From NCBI GenBank assembly GCA_033964015.1, contig CM066916.1:30149404-30213403 (forward strand): DNA of 64,000 nucleotides, in the 5' to 3' direction. Source of the DNA: Scolanthus callimorphus. Its lineage: Eukaryota; Cnidaria; Anthozoa; Actiniaria; Edwardsiidae. The notes below the pieces were generated by a model that was not told where the DNA came from, did not search any database, and worked only from the letters and a program-made list of their open reading frames with translations. Below are positions 33,055 through 45,000 of the stretch, one piece after another. Both the position numbers and the translations under genes were made by a program. How positions within the stretch are numbered: the stretch's first letter is position 1; each line of letters begins with the position of its first letter.

Positions 33055-36000
33055 ATGCATACATTATCCGCTCAAACTAATGGCAACCTTTTCGCAAGTG
33101 TAGTTGATGTTTACGTCTTCTTATTTTTCTGTTTTCTCTGTTTCCTTAGTCCTAAGTGCTCGAAATGTGAGCCTGTTTTGCTTGGGGTCGCCCCGGCGGA
33201 CAGTTCGAGTAGCATCCAGGGAGGAATTTTGCAAGTTTTCGCGGGAAAATCAACATCGGTGAAGTTGTATGGCTTCAATTTCGAGGAAGGTATCCGAGTT
33301 TCATTTACTTCCACTGTAGCAAAACCCGGGACGGATTGCGATGATATCAGAGAAACGCATCCAGTTACTCTTAAACCTGACAAGGATTCAACAAACATAG
33401 GATTTGTGGTGGTTAATCTTGAATACCTGAGCGAGAAGCATTTCTACTTTTGCTTCAAAGATGCGGCAGCGAACGAGTCACGGGCGAAATGGCTTCATCA
33501 AGGTTCGAACGGAAGTAGCTTGTCTATTTCTACAGTGGAGCCCGATCCGCTACCGATATGGTTGAAAATCGTGTTTATAATTGTGCTGATCTTGCTTTCG
33601 GGGTTATTTTCGGGGCTGAATCTTGGACTCATGGCGCTTGACCCGACTGAGTTGAAAATTGTCATCAACAGTGGCTCGAAAAGCGAACAAAAATATGCGA
33701 AGAAAATTGAACCATAAGAAGACATGGAAATTACTTGCTGTGTACTCTATTGTTAGGAAATGTCTTGGTTAACACTTCATTTACTGTTCTGTTGGATGCG
33801 CTTATAGGAAATGGCATAATTGCCGTTCTAGGTCCACCGCCGGGATTGTTATTTTTGGTGAAATAGTACCTCAAAGTGTGTGTTCTAGGCATGGGCTTGC
33901 AGTTGGGTCAGCAACTATTTGGATTACTAAACTGTTTATGCTCATAACATTTCCCTTATCGTTCCCCATCAGCAAAATTTTAGACTTTGTTCTCGGGAAA
34001 GAAATGGGGACTATATACAATAAAAAGCAGTTACTAGAAATGATCAAAGTAACTGATGAGTACAATGATTTGCAAGAAGATGAAATGAATATAATTTCAG
34101 GAGCACTCAATTACAGAAACAAGACTGTTGAGGAAGTCATGACAAAATTAGAGGACTGCTTTGTGGTGTCTGTAAATTCTACCCTTGATTTTCGGACTAT
34201 GGCATGGATTATGCAATCTGGCCACAGTCGCATTCCTGTATATGAAGGAGAACGCCATAATATAGTTGGTTTGCTGTTTGTCAAAGATTTGGCATTTGTT
34301 GATCCAGATGATTGCACTCCACTTCAAACCGTTATCAAATTCTATAACCATCCTGTACAAAGGGTGTTTAATGATACCCATCTTGATGTGCTGTTGGAGG
34401 AATTCAAGAATCGCCACTCCCATTTAGCCATTGTAGAGCGGGTAAATGATGAAGGGGAAGGAGACCCATTCTATGAGGCGATTGGTATTGTAACACTGGA
34501 AGATATCTTAGAAGAGATAATCCAGTCAGAAATTGTTGATGAGACTGATGTCTACTGTAAGTATATCAGTTTATGTATTTTATTATATTGTATTATATAT
34601 TTCAGACAGCACTTAGTGAAGAAATGAGCTTGGCATGTGTTGGGGGAGGAGCTCACATTTAAAAAAGTTGGGGTGTTGAACAGGAAAAACAAACTTTACC
34701 CTTAAGAGATAGCAAAGATAAAGCTATGCTGCTACATTAACCTGTCATGTGATTTGTAACAATCAAACTCTAAACGGAATGGTCTAAATACAGAGCAGAT
34801 TTGTACAGGGTGTGGTAAAGGGGGGTACATATCAGGTTTCTTGAAAGATAAAAAAGCTGTTTAATGAACTTTTTTCCTTTGTTCAACACTAATCATGCAT
34901 TGTTTGCACACTGCGAGTCTGGAACTCTTGATGCCTGTATACTCTATGTTTGTTGTCTCATTTTCAACTCCTAAATGAATCATACAAATGAGTTATCAAC
35001 CATGGGCAATAGAAATATAAGTGCCTGTTAACACAACATAATTTTGATTGTATCTTGAATCTGGGCCATAGCTGGACAAACAAACTTGGAAAAAGTTGTT
35101 CATAGGTCAAGGAACAACAACAAAATGTAATGTAGTAATAATGTTATCAGTGACATCATTTAAACTTTTAAATAGTGTAATTTCACTAAGAGAAAGCCAG
35201 GAGACTACCAGACTTATATAAAATTCAAGGGGATGCAGCATCAATAACAACAACACATTATTGCTTATAAAATCTTAAACAATATTTGCAGAGAGTTCCA
35301 CTGTACCCCAGGGCTTTTAGCAGACTTTCTCTTCCTGACTATAACAAATTGCTAGGGGCAAAATCTTATGAAAGTTTAAAATTGTGGTGTATGTCTTTGT
35401 TAAACAACAGATTTTGGTTGCTTCAGGCAATATAAAGCAGAATTATTTTGACTGTCTATAGAAGCTCTATTTTCTGTTGAATGTTAGACTTTTCAATTCT
35501 GGTGTGATAAAAGTGTCTGACAAACAGATTAACTGACTGATACACATCTAGTGTATGACAGTATATTTAATACTTATTGACTAGGCCTGATAGAAACATT
35601 TTTTCATTTCCTCAAGACTGCTGATGTTTCTCAAGGGAAGCCCCTGTTCCCTGGGTTTTAGGGTGTGTACTTTCTTCTCCCGACTACAACAAACTGCTAG
35701 GGGCTCTCTTATGCCTATGGCAAACTCAGTGCGAGAGTTGTGCTTAGCTGACCTAAAACAATAGAAAGTTTTTGATTATAAAGTATAAAGAAGCTGTAGC
35801 ATCGTTTGAAAAAAAGCTTAAGTTTGTTATTTGCTGGGCCTTAGAAGAGTTAAAAATTGTAGTAAATGTATTTTTCAAACAACAGATATTGGTTGCTTAA
35901 GTTAAAGCATAATATTTTGTCTTAGCTATAAAAGCTAAATCTTCTGTTGAATGTTAGTCTTTTCAATACTAGTGTGATAAAAATGTCTGACTGACAGAAA

Positions 36001-37739
36001 CAGACTGATATGCATAATAATCCAGACAGTCATTGTCTATATCAGACAGTGGGTAATTCCCATAAGGAGTCTTATTTCCTTGTTCTCTTCAAAGGATGAA
36101 AACAATAAACAAAATTTTAACAGTAACAATTCCAAATTGTTTCCAAAATGTTTCAACATATGCTTCCTTTAATACACTGTTTGATGCGCTGTTTATGACT
36201 AAATATTTAGTCTTCAATCAAATTAAATTCCAGGTTTTACAGAACAACATTAATTGAAATAGGTTTATACTGATTATCTTGTCTTCTCTTTGTTCAACAG
36301 TGGATAACAAGTCAGGAAAGATTGTGCCGGGGGCGTCAAACAGACTATGCCATTTTTACATCCCAGCAAGACAAACTGAAGATCTCCCCTCAACTGGCAT
36401 TGGCAGTGTTCCAGTATCTGTCGACAGGTGGGTTTAATATCACCATTTTAGACTGCACTGCAAAGCTGTCAGAACAAGCTGGCCACTGCCAAAGCTCTGG
36501 CGGCTACTTCATGTTAATCTGCAGCTATTTTTGCCGAATATGTGGTACCAGACCGATTTTGGCATGGCTAGATGTGCACCGCCCAGTGTGAACAACACTG
36601 TTGCAAAACATGCCAGAATTGACCGATCCCGCTTCATTGTTCTACTCCCTAGTTACAGTTGCTATGTCGGACAAGCCAAATCTACTTTGGCATAGAGCAT
36701 GGAAAATACACCGATTGCAGGAAAGTGTTAGAAGTTTGCTCATAGTATATGGCCTTTATATTTTCATCACGAAAAGCTGAAGAATTCATTAAAAATCTTT
36801 GTATTTCGAGTTTGTTGCTTGGACATTTTGAATTCCATAGGGAAAACTGCCCATTGTTTGGTGATTAATTAATGTGAAGATGGGATCGGTCTATTGTACT
36901 GGTACATTATGAACAGGTGCTACCATACCAGAATTGTACCGGTACCGTATGAACAGTCGGCACCATACCAGAATTGTACCGGTACCATATGAACAGGTCT
37001 CGTGTGAACAGGGTCTTAATCTGCACTGTTTCTCCCTTTTAGCTGTTGATGTGTTCAAGGAGGAAAACATCTCACATACAGTTCTCAAACGTCTCATTGA
37101 TCAAGACATCATAGCAGAATGCAACATGAGTGACAAGCCAGACAAGAAGCCAATATTCCTCTACAAACGTGGTGTCGCTGCCGACTTCTTTGTACTCGTG
37201 CTTCAAGGAGAAGTGGAGGTCACGGTTGGACAAGAGGAATTTGTCTTCCAAGAGGGACCTTTCAGTAGTTTTGGCTCCATGGCTTTAGTTAGCAGCCCTA
37301 ACATGCATGGAAGCACAAAAAATATTAAATTGGCAGGGCAGTATATTCCTGACTATAATGTTAAAGTCATGTCTGATCTAATGTATATCAAAGTGCCCCG
37401 TGCAATGTACTGGAGGGCAGTGCGGGCTACCCTTATGGAAAGGGAGCAGGGAAGTGATTTGGTAGTGAGATCTTCAGTGACATCTCCAAAGCTGCCTCAG
37501 CTAATGTTGGTCCAGCCCTACAAGGTAACCCTGCTAATCCGGGCAGTAGACCCAATGTTAACCTGCCTAATCCGGACGGAGCGCAGTCTGATAACCCATC
37601 TAGTGCAGATGACGTCGAGACTAATACCCCTGCTATTCCAGATGTTTCTATCCATCAAGATGCTGTGAAGCCGGATTCAGAAGATGATGAATCGTCCAGC
37701 CCTACAACCCCACTTGTCACGACAGAGACAAGCATCTAG
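33055..37739 (+). CDS. CNNM: CNNM-family metal transporter / magnesium mediator, three exons
   Basis: Exons 33055-34556, 36301-36427 and 37043-37739, about 775 aa. The start is uncertain: upstream ATGs at 32986 and 33055 share the frame, and a strong pyrimidine-rich acceptor (tttccttag) at 33149 could mean the true first exon lies upstream. Domains: an N-terminal extracellular region, DUF21 membrane domain from about residue 165 ([32 protein letters not shown]), then [11 protein letters not shown]; a CBS pair at about 380-500 ([47 protein letters not shown]); a cyclic-nucleotide-binding-like (CNBH) domain at about 545-670 ([33 protein letters not shown]); and an acidic Ser/Pro tail. The family works at the plasma membrane in Mg2+ homeostasis. 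Four single-base frame breaks (about 33714, 33829, 36345 and 37461) interrupt conserved sequence and are probably assembly errors. The tail must be read in the frame ending TAG at 37737, not the earlier stop at 37666. Confidence 0.9.
34557..36300 (+). repeat. CNNM intron 1 with a diverged ~350-bp direct duplication
   Basis: 35295-35565 and 35645-36020 are parallel copies. Shared blocks include cagactttctcttcctgact versus tactttcttctcccgactac, caacagattttggttgcttc versus caacagatattggttgctta, and ttctgttgaatgttag in both. No exon or RNA gene was seen. The end has a clear branch/pyrimidine tract before ttgttcaacag. Confidence 0.6.
36541..37020. mobile_element. GTACCGG MITE, longer diverged copy in CNNM intron 2
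   Basis: Carries the same accagaccgattttggca, gtgtgaacaacactgttgca and ccagaattgtaccggtaccg segments as the 16148-16375 element, but with about 250 bp of unrelated sequence between the halves. The terminal cgtgtgaacagggtctta lies 23 bp before the acceptor of exon 3. Confidence 0.7.
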
Positions 37740-38500
37740 AGTCTGGGCATATCAAAATGTACAGCTTTAACATTTAAAACTCATTGCCAAATATGGCTTG
37801 AGAAAATGATAGTTCAATCCAATTAGTGACAAAGTTAATATTCTTCTTTGAATCAATCTGCATATTGCCCTTGATATGAAAGAAATGTATGAAAAAGAGG
37901 CTAAACCAGGGCATAGGTACCACTACCTGCCGACAGTTTAAGTTTAAACAAAAGAAATGTAAACCAAATAGAGCCAACAATGATGGATGTCCTTTTTTCA
38001 CTGTGATATCATAATCCGTTCAAGAGATACAACTCTTTCGAGTGTTATGCAAATACGGTAACATCAGCTTTCATCAAAACTCATTTGGGAGTCTCAAGAT
38101 TTTTCGCTCCGTCTCCCGAGAAAATTTGAAGACGACTGCCATAAATTTACTGTATTTATCCCAGGAGAATTTCAGGAAATTTCGTCCTTTCAAGGCAGTC
38201 TCCAGATTTTTGAAGCACTGAGGTTGACGTCCCTGCGAATAGAATAAGTCAAAGCTGACTTCATCTGTTACCTTGTTAGCATACAGATTATATCTCTTGA
38301 ACAGATAATGATATTAAAGCAAAATATACAGCATCCATCTATGCCCTAGCTAAAACTCTTTTTTATATTTTCGTATCATGGGTGATACAATCCAAGGGTA
38401 TACAGTTTTCCATTTCTCTTAATGTTTGTATGATGTATTGTATGTATTCTCATGTATCGGTAACAGTATAAGTAGAATAAACTTCTTCTTCTTCCAGACG
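37740..38500 (+). other. Probable CNNM 3' UTR with AATAAA
   Basis: Follows the CNNM stop without another gene. AATAAA at 38476-38481 is the first well-placed polyadenylation signal, giving a 3' UTR of about 760 nt. Inference from signal only. Confidence 0.45.
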
Positions 38501-39017
38501 GGGGCCTAGAGGATCTTTTAAGCTTTTTTGAGACACTAAAATAGAGTAAACGTGAAAACATTTCTAAGTATATGGGAAACAGCAATATAAAAGGCGGCTA
38601 CCTCCATCTGGGCTCCCCATTGGCAAAATTCTGGCTATGCCGCTGCAATCTTCTCGATTTAGGAACTATTTTAATAATTGTGTTAGTTTGAGGTTTTACT
38701 ATTACGAGCGTATGATTGCACTTACTGTGTGCTAGAGTGAAAGAGCCAGTTACAGTGGTGTTATTGAGGAACGATGATCAGTGATGTGATTAATATGTGT
38801 TCATTCGTTACTTGTGAGTAACATTCCGTTTGATGAAGTCAAGTGGTTCAGATGATATTCATTCACTTCGCTAATTAGTTTGTATTTTTTATATGAAGAT
38901 TACCCATTAATAAAAGGGTAGATGTTTTGGTGATAGAATGCACAGTATCTATAAGTATCAATAAAACGCTACAGACAGCTTGTTGGGAAATGTGCACTTT
39001 TTGACACCAAGATGGCA

Positions 39018-39112
39018 TCTGTCTGTCTGTCTGTCTGGTGTGTGTGCGTGTCTGTCTGTGTTTGGTGTGTGTGAATGTATAAATCGGGCGTTCTGTCTGT
39101 CTGTCTCTCATT
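39018..39112 (+). repeat. (TGTC)n / (TG)n compound microsatellite
   Basis: ctgtctgtctgtctgtctgg followed by tgtgtgtgcgtgtctgtctg, then a second block ctgtctgtctgtctctc. Translated frames are trivial Thr/Asp/Arg repeats. Confidence 0.9.
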
Positions 39113-39646
39113 TTCCATAATCACATTTTTCCACTGACCCCGAAGTATGTCTGTCTGTGAATGCCTTGTAGAAGCTGGCAAATGTGTGGTTTATAAAAAG
39201 CTTGCACTTTCCCCCCATTCCCAATAATGTGATCACATTTTAACCACTGATCCTGAAGTGGAGAAGATAACATTTTCTTAGCCTTTTCACGTTGCGATTT
39301 TTCAAGTTGCGACTCGGGGGGGGGGGGTACTCCCAAGTACCCGCAAGCTATTTAGATATTTACATACTGATCTCCATGGGTTAGCGCCAAAGGGCGAATC
39401 CTAAATTATACCATTAAAAGAAAATGTTTTTTTTTTTCATTTTGCCTAAAAGATACCTCATACCGGAATTTTAAAGTCTGGCTCAGTCGTAGAATCGGAA
39501 GCCTGGATCAATGCAACGTCGGTAACGCGTCCACAGAACTCCGTCGTAAAAAGGATCGATAGCCTGGCCTCCTCGAGGCCTCGCTATACTATGCACTTCC
39601 CTCGCTTTTTACAAACCAACATGACAGCATTTGCTGTCGGATATTT

Positions 39647-39950
39647 AACCATTATCCTGCGAGATTGCGCAGAATATCGTCTGATACTTAGCCCACGAGG
39701 GACGAAGTCCCGAGTTGGCTAAAATCAGACGATATTCTGCAAAATCGAGCAGGATAATGGTTTTATTATTCAGCACATCGATAGCACAAAAAACCTCGAA
39801 AAAATGACTTTTGTGTATTATTTACCAGCTCAAAACATCATATTTTTCTCAGAGACGGATATCGCAGGATAGCTGTCATGTACAGAAGACAGCTATTGGC
39901 GTTCCAATGACCATATTTGGGCAGTGCATCGATGTGCTGAATAATAATAG
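39647..39950. mobile_element. Nested double-foldback element
   Basis: Two successive hairpins share a border. 39647-39760: accattatcctgcgag is mirrored by gagcaggataatggtt, with agaatatcgtctgat / atcagacgatattct inside. 39761-39950: ttattattcagcacatcgat is mirrored by atcgatgtgctgaataataa. Non-coding. Confidence 0.7.
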
Positions 39951-41312
39951 TGGTTAGCAGATTAATTTTTAATAATTTGAAACTGCATTTTGTGAGTGGT
40001 GCAAGTGCCTGTCATTTTCGCTCATTTCCACGCCAACGCAAATTCAGCATATTACTTCAAGAAAGGAAAAAAAAAAACAGGACCATACTTCCAGACAAAG
40101 AGCTGAAGCGTCGTATGGTGACCGTACGGTTCTTACGCCCACGCCAGAGATTTCGGCCCTGACAGTCGCTATCCTGGGTGTAGAATTGCTCAGTAGCTAG
40201 ATACCTATGGGTGAGAGTACGCCCGCCCGGCCACCAGACCATATAAGGACGCCCCTTGTACCGTTAGTGAACAATCAACTAATTGATATGCATGACCAAC
40301 GTATTTATAAGTCTGATTAGTGGGTAAGAGATCCATGTGGGAGACATGTTTTTCTAACGGTAATAATGCAGAACCCTTTTTCACAGTTGCCGTTTAACAT
40401 ATTTTATTCATCATAATCCGAAAGTGCGCATTATATATAAATTATAATGACACGAGATGGAGTTTCTTTTAAAGTTTTCCATTGCGCATGCGCATACACG
40501 TCATCTCGTCTAGTTTTATTCTCCAAGCTCCCCGGCTCGTCTGTTCGCAGGGGAGACGACCATTAATCCCCTGAAAGTTCATTAAGGATGCCCGGTGTTA
40601 TATGTGCTGTCTATGACTATGAACACTTCGCTTGTGATCGCGACGATTTCGCTCGTACAAGTTAGACCAGTTCCAGACGTCGAAGTTTTGCCGCGTCGAA
40701 TCTAATTGTTAGAAATTTCATTTGCAGCTTCTAGGACACATTGTCTAGTGCAAAAGGTAAATCTAGATGAGTCATAGCAGAACAAAAAGGAATATAAAGT
40801 TTGCTTTCTTGTTTATTATTCCTTTTGTTTTACAAAAAGGAGCGATAAAACTTAACTAGCCGGCTGAATTGGATTCTCGACGGGGTGGCAAAAGCACGAC
40901 GTAAGAAAACGAACACGCCCGATCGTATGTATACGACGGTTATGACGTTTGATTCACACGCGGATTTATGATTACGATCACAGAGTGAACCAAGCTTAAC
41001 CCCTAAAACGGGCCTAAAACCCACGACGATCAACCACGACAGGCTGATATGGGATCCCCCCCCCCCCCCAAAAAAAAAAAAAAAAAAAAAAAAGAAACTG
41101 CCGTCGTTAGCAGGTTTTGCCCCGCAGGATGATAAAGGCAAAATACGAACTTCTGGCGCAAGACACCATTTTCACTAAAAGTTTTGACGAAGAAGGCAAA
41201 AAGTGTCACTAGTTCTATCCCTCCTGATCATCTCGTAATTTGCAAAATTTCGGAGCAGATACGTTCTCGTACCCAGAGCTCCCCGGCTCGTCTGCTCGGG
41301 AAGCTTTGGGGA

Positions 41313-41561
41313 CATAGAGCGGATTTCAGATGACCGTCGTGTTTGCAATTGGTTTGCTTTCTCATTGGCTGCTTATTTCTGTCAACCAATCAAATTGCGA
41401 ACTAATTACAAGCAAGGAATTACTAGCCAATTGGTTCGGCTCCTGATTGGCTGGGCTGGAAACCATTCAACAGTAAGTTGTAATTACTCCTGTTTCTGAT
41501 TGGCTAGTGATTGCACAATTGCGTTTACTTTCACGATGGTCATCTGAAATCAGCTCTATTT
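41313..41561. mobile_element. ~250-bp MITE with AGAGCGGATTTCA ends, copy 1
   Basis: catagagcggatttcagatg at the left is mirrored by catctgaaatcagctctatt at the right. tcaatcaaattgcg/agccaatcag motifs lie inside. A relative in alpha-catenin intron 16 (52934-53196) has the same termini. Confidence 0.7.
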
Positions 41562-41879
41562 GAGAGCCGTTGCTGATTGGTTGATTTTGAGGGTTGGAGC
41601 ATGCGCTGAAAGGTTCTCTCGGCTCTGTATTAAATGTCGCGCATGCGTCAGTGGCTGTCACCAGATTGATAATATCTGATTTGATAATTTCGCCGCACGC
41701 GCGCGCAACGCACGCATTATTGTTATCAATTTGAGAACCGATACCATAATAGGCTTCGCTCATGGTAAAAGTATTTCACTCTGTCCGCGTAGGTCAAACC
41801 GCAAAAATAATTGATGACTGACAAAATTTATCCAGGCCTCTCCCATAAAAACCGCACCGTAGCATGTCCATTTCACGTA

Positions 41880-42017
41880 TTAGCCGCGCTATGTGATTGG
41901 CTAATGAGCGGTCATTATTCCCGGCTGGTCACGTGACGAAACCTCCAAATATTTTTCGAGCAAAACTTCGCTTGGGAACTCAAATTCGAGTAAAGAAACA
42001 AGAATTTGCCGGCAAAA
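41880..42017 (+). promoter_or_regulatory. Alpha-catenin proximal promoter / 5' leader
   Basis: Upstream of the ATG there is an inverted CCAAT box (gattgg, 41895-41900) and a palindromic GTCACGTGAC E-box (41928-41937). No TATA box is at a suitable distance. The start context ggcaaaaATGAG has a purine at -3. Promoter role is inferred from position. Confidence 0.45.
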
Positions 42018-45000
42018 ATGAGTCGGACCGCTTATCAGGCTAGCGGAGAGGTGAAATTAGAGCACCATAAAGTCAAATGGGACCCCAAAACATTGGAAAT
42101 TCGAACGCGTTCTGTGGAGAAAGCTCTGGAGCCGCTCGTTCACCAAGTGAGTTGTGCTTGTTTATGTTGTTCGTGGTGTACTTAGAATGATGATTTTGCG
42201 GGTTTTTCTCGACAGTTACCACCCGTGAATTGCTCCAGAAAAGTCATAGTAAAGTCTTATAGATGTTTCTCGTTGTAAAAAAGCTAAATGTTTTGTCTTG
42301 GGGTTGTCTTAGTACTTAAAATTTGAAGGAAATGCTCAAATATCTAAGGTATTTAGCGCCTTCAACCGTCACAAATAACAAATGTTTCACAGCAAGAATC
42401 GTTAAGAACACGAAATCGCTGTAAGCTTTTGCTTATTGAGCACCATTAGGTAGTAGTAGATTGACAAATAGGTATTTACGATGAATTATCGCTCGTTTGA
42501 GTGAGTAAATGTAGATTTTGTGAGCTTTGTAGTGTGAGGGTGCGGTGTCAACATGCTTTCTAGGCTATGTCTACATTTCTACATAAAGAAAGTTCTTGAT
42601 TTTTTTTGTTCATAAAAAATAGAAAAATATCTAGCCATACTATAACAGAGAGCTGCAAATGCTTGTTAGATTTTAGGCAATGTGCATTATGGTTAAAAAG
42701 TAACACTTTAGGCCTGTTTTACCATAATAATTTATGCATGAACAATTTTACACCTAAGGGTATACCTAAGGCATGATTTAATATGTTGCACTAATTTTAA
42801 TAGGCAGTTTTTGTTTCTGTAACAAACCGTAGTATGTCTTGCACTGATGCTAATGTTGCTGACTGATTCCAATATTGTCTACCAGCTGCATCAATTCAAA
42901 ATACACAAATGGCTGAATGTTTAGCTAAAAATACCACATGTAATCTGTATAATCTTCAAAACTGCTTCTAATGATAATGCAAAACATTGGATTTCATTGC
43001 CGCAGGGTTTGTATTTTATCATATGACTATTTTATCAACATACCTGGCAGCTCCTTGCATTCTATACCGTACCGTGTACGTACACAGGAGTTGTAAGTTT
43101 TTAGGCCTTACTTGTGCTGCCAGTGCTTGCTGACAATAAAAATATGTTATTCTTTGGCATTGTCAGAAACATATAAGTGAGTTTGCAATACTAGAAAAAA
43201 TCCATAGCCCCTCCATGGAGGGAATACTGTTACTTAAAGACCCACACTCAAATGCGGTTGAATGAGTCAGTTTTGTGTGAATCTGATTTTGGGCTGCATA
43301 TTATGACATCAGCACTGTTATCATTCTGCAATAAGAGTGAATAGAAAAGAAAGTATGCAAATTGCCGTAGATCAGTCCAATCCATAGTAAAGCAGCTTCC
43401 TTTTAATGTGTGCATTATTATTATTATTTTTTTTTTGGGGGGGGGTTCTAATGTACCCCATGAAAACTCCTGGAAAAATATCTAAAGACCTCCTGAAAAA
43501 TCCTGGATTTTTGTCATTCAGAACGTGTACAAACCCCATCATCAATCAATTAAATCTAAAGCACACTCATTATTTGTTTTAAAAGGTGACAACACTTGTG
43601 AACCAGCCCAAGAAAAGAAGCTCAAAAGTAGGCAAGTCCAAGAATGCCCACAAGTTGGCGCAAGATATTGAGGATGCGACAGTCCGTCTTATCAAGACAG
43701 GAGAGTCCATTGCCAAGGATTTTCCTGAGATTAGGGATGAGATGATTGCGGCATGCAAGGATTGCAGAGGCGCAGGTACTTCTTATGGCAGTGTGGAGCA
43801 TAGTTATTGTGTTAGAGCATAAAAGGGCATACTGTAATATTATGTGTTAAAAAGTACAGTTAAATCTAGTACACAACGTTTCGGTGTCACATTGACACCA
43901 TTCTCAAGTGTACTACAGCCGATTGCGTTTGAGCGTTTTACCCTAACAGTTCGCACGTTACGTTTGGACGTTTGAAAGTTGCATTGTGAGACAAAAAGTC
44001 GGACGTTTCCAAGGGCAACCGCCATGTGTATTTTTCACTGACCAATCAGAGAGGACAGAACTCTTTGGTTCGCCATAAAAACGTCTCGTTTCATCCTAGA
44101 AACGCAACTTTCAAACGTTCAAACATAACGTGCGAACTGTTAGGGTAAAACGCTCAAACGCAATCGGCTGTAAGAGATTATTACCAAGCACGAGGTCTGT
44201 ACGGGAAATATCTGCAGACTGAGGTCTTGCAGTAAGGACCGAGTGATAGCGAGGTCTGTACAAAAAGACTGAGGTCTGATATTTCCCGTACAGACCAAGC
44301 AAGTGAGGTTAATAATTCGTTTATTATATGGCTCATTTAAATTTGAATTAAATATTGTGTACATCCTGGACACAGGGCGAAATACAGAAAATATAGCCCG
44401 TGGGCAATACATAAAATACAGCCTGTGTGCCAACCAATCAGATCACAGGAAATTGTCAAGCCATATAATAAATGGAAGGAATCATTTAAATACAGGCTAC
44501 AACAATAGGATACCTACAATTGTACCGGTATGGTAAACAAAAGGCTAATAAAGAGATGTATTTTTAGGTGATACAATGCATGTTGGTGCCAAGGAGTTTG
44601 CTGATGATCCATGCTCATCCAACAAAAGGATCACCATGGTGCGAGCTGCCCGTGCTTTGTTGTCATCAGTTACTCGTCTTCTGTGTGTTGCTGACATGGC
44701 TGATGTGTGCAGATTGTTGGCCTCCCTCAAACTGGTATGTGTAACTTAATTTTAATGGTGTGAGTCATTCCAGGTGGCTTATTTGCACTTATTTGCCATG
44801 CTCACTAGAGAGATACCGTACACTACAGGTAAATTTTCTACCTTTGAAAATAAAATTTGTATCTCCGACCCCGTTTACATTTGGGCAAATTGTCCCGGAT
44901 ACATGACATTTTGCCATGTACATACAAATTGTCAATCCGGTATCAAACTATCATGGATTGGGGTCAAATTGCCAGAAACATGTCTACTCTATGGTTTTGA

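Larger units (their letters stand above)
38500..41770. other. CNNM to alpha-catenin spacer, repeat-bearing
   Basis: Holds a TGTC/TG microsatellite (39018-39112), a G-run at 39308, foldback DNA at 39647-39950, a C-run/A-run pair at 41056-41092, and an element at 41313-41561. No supported gene. Confidence 0.5.

Noticed and set aside
34556..34627. CNNM ending shortly after the CBS domain in exon 1 read-through
   Set aside because: A consensus donor (TACT|gtaagt) precedes the stop, and the conserved CNBH region continues in two later exons.
38875..39181. Thr/Asp/Arg repeat ORFs
   Set aside because: Translations of the TGTC/TG microsatellite.
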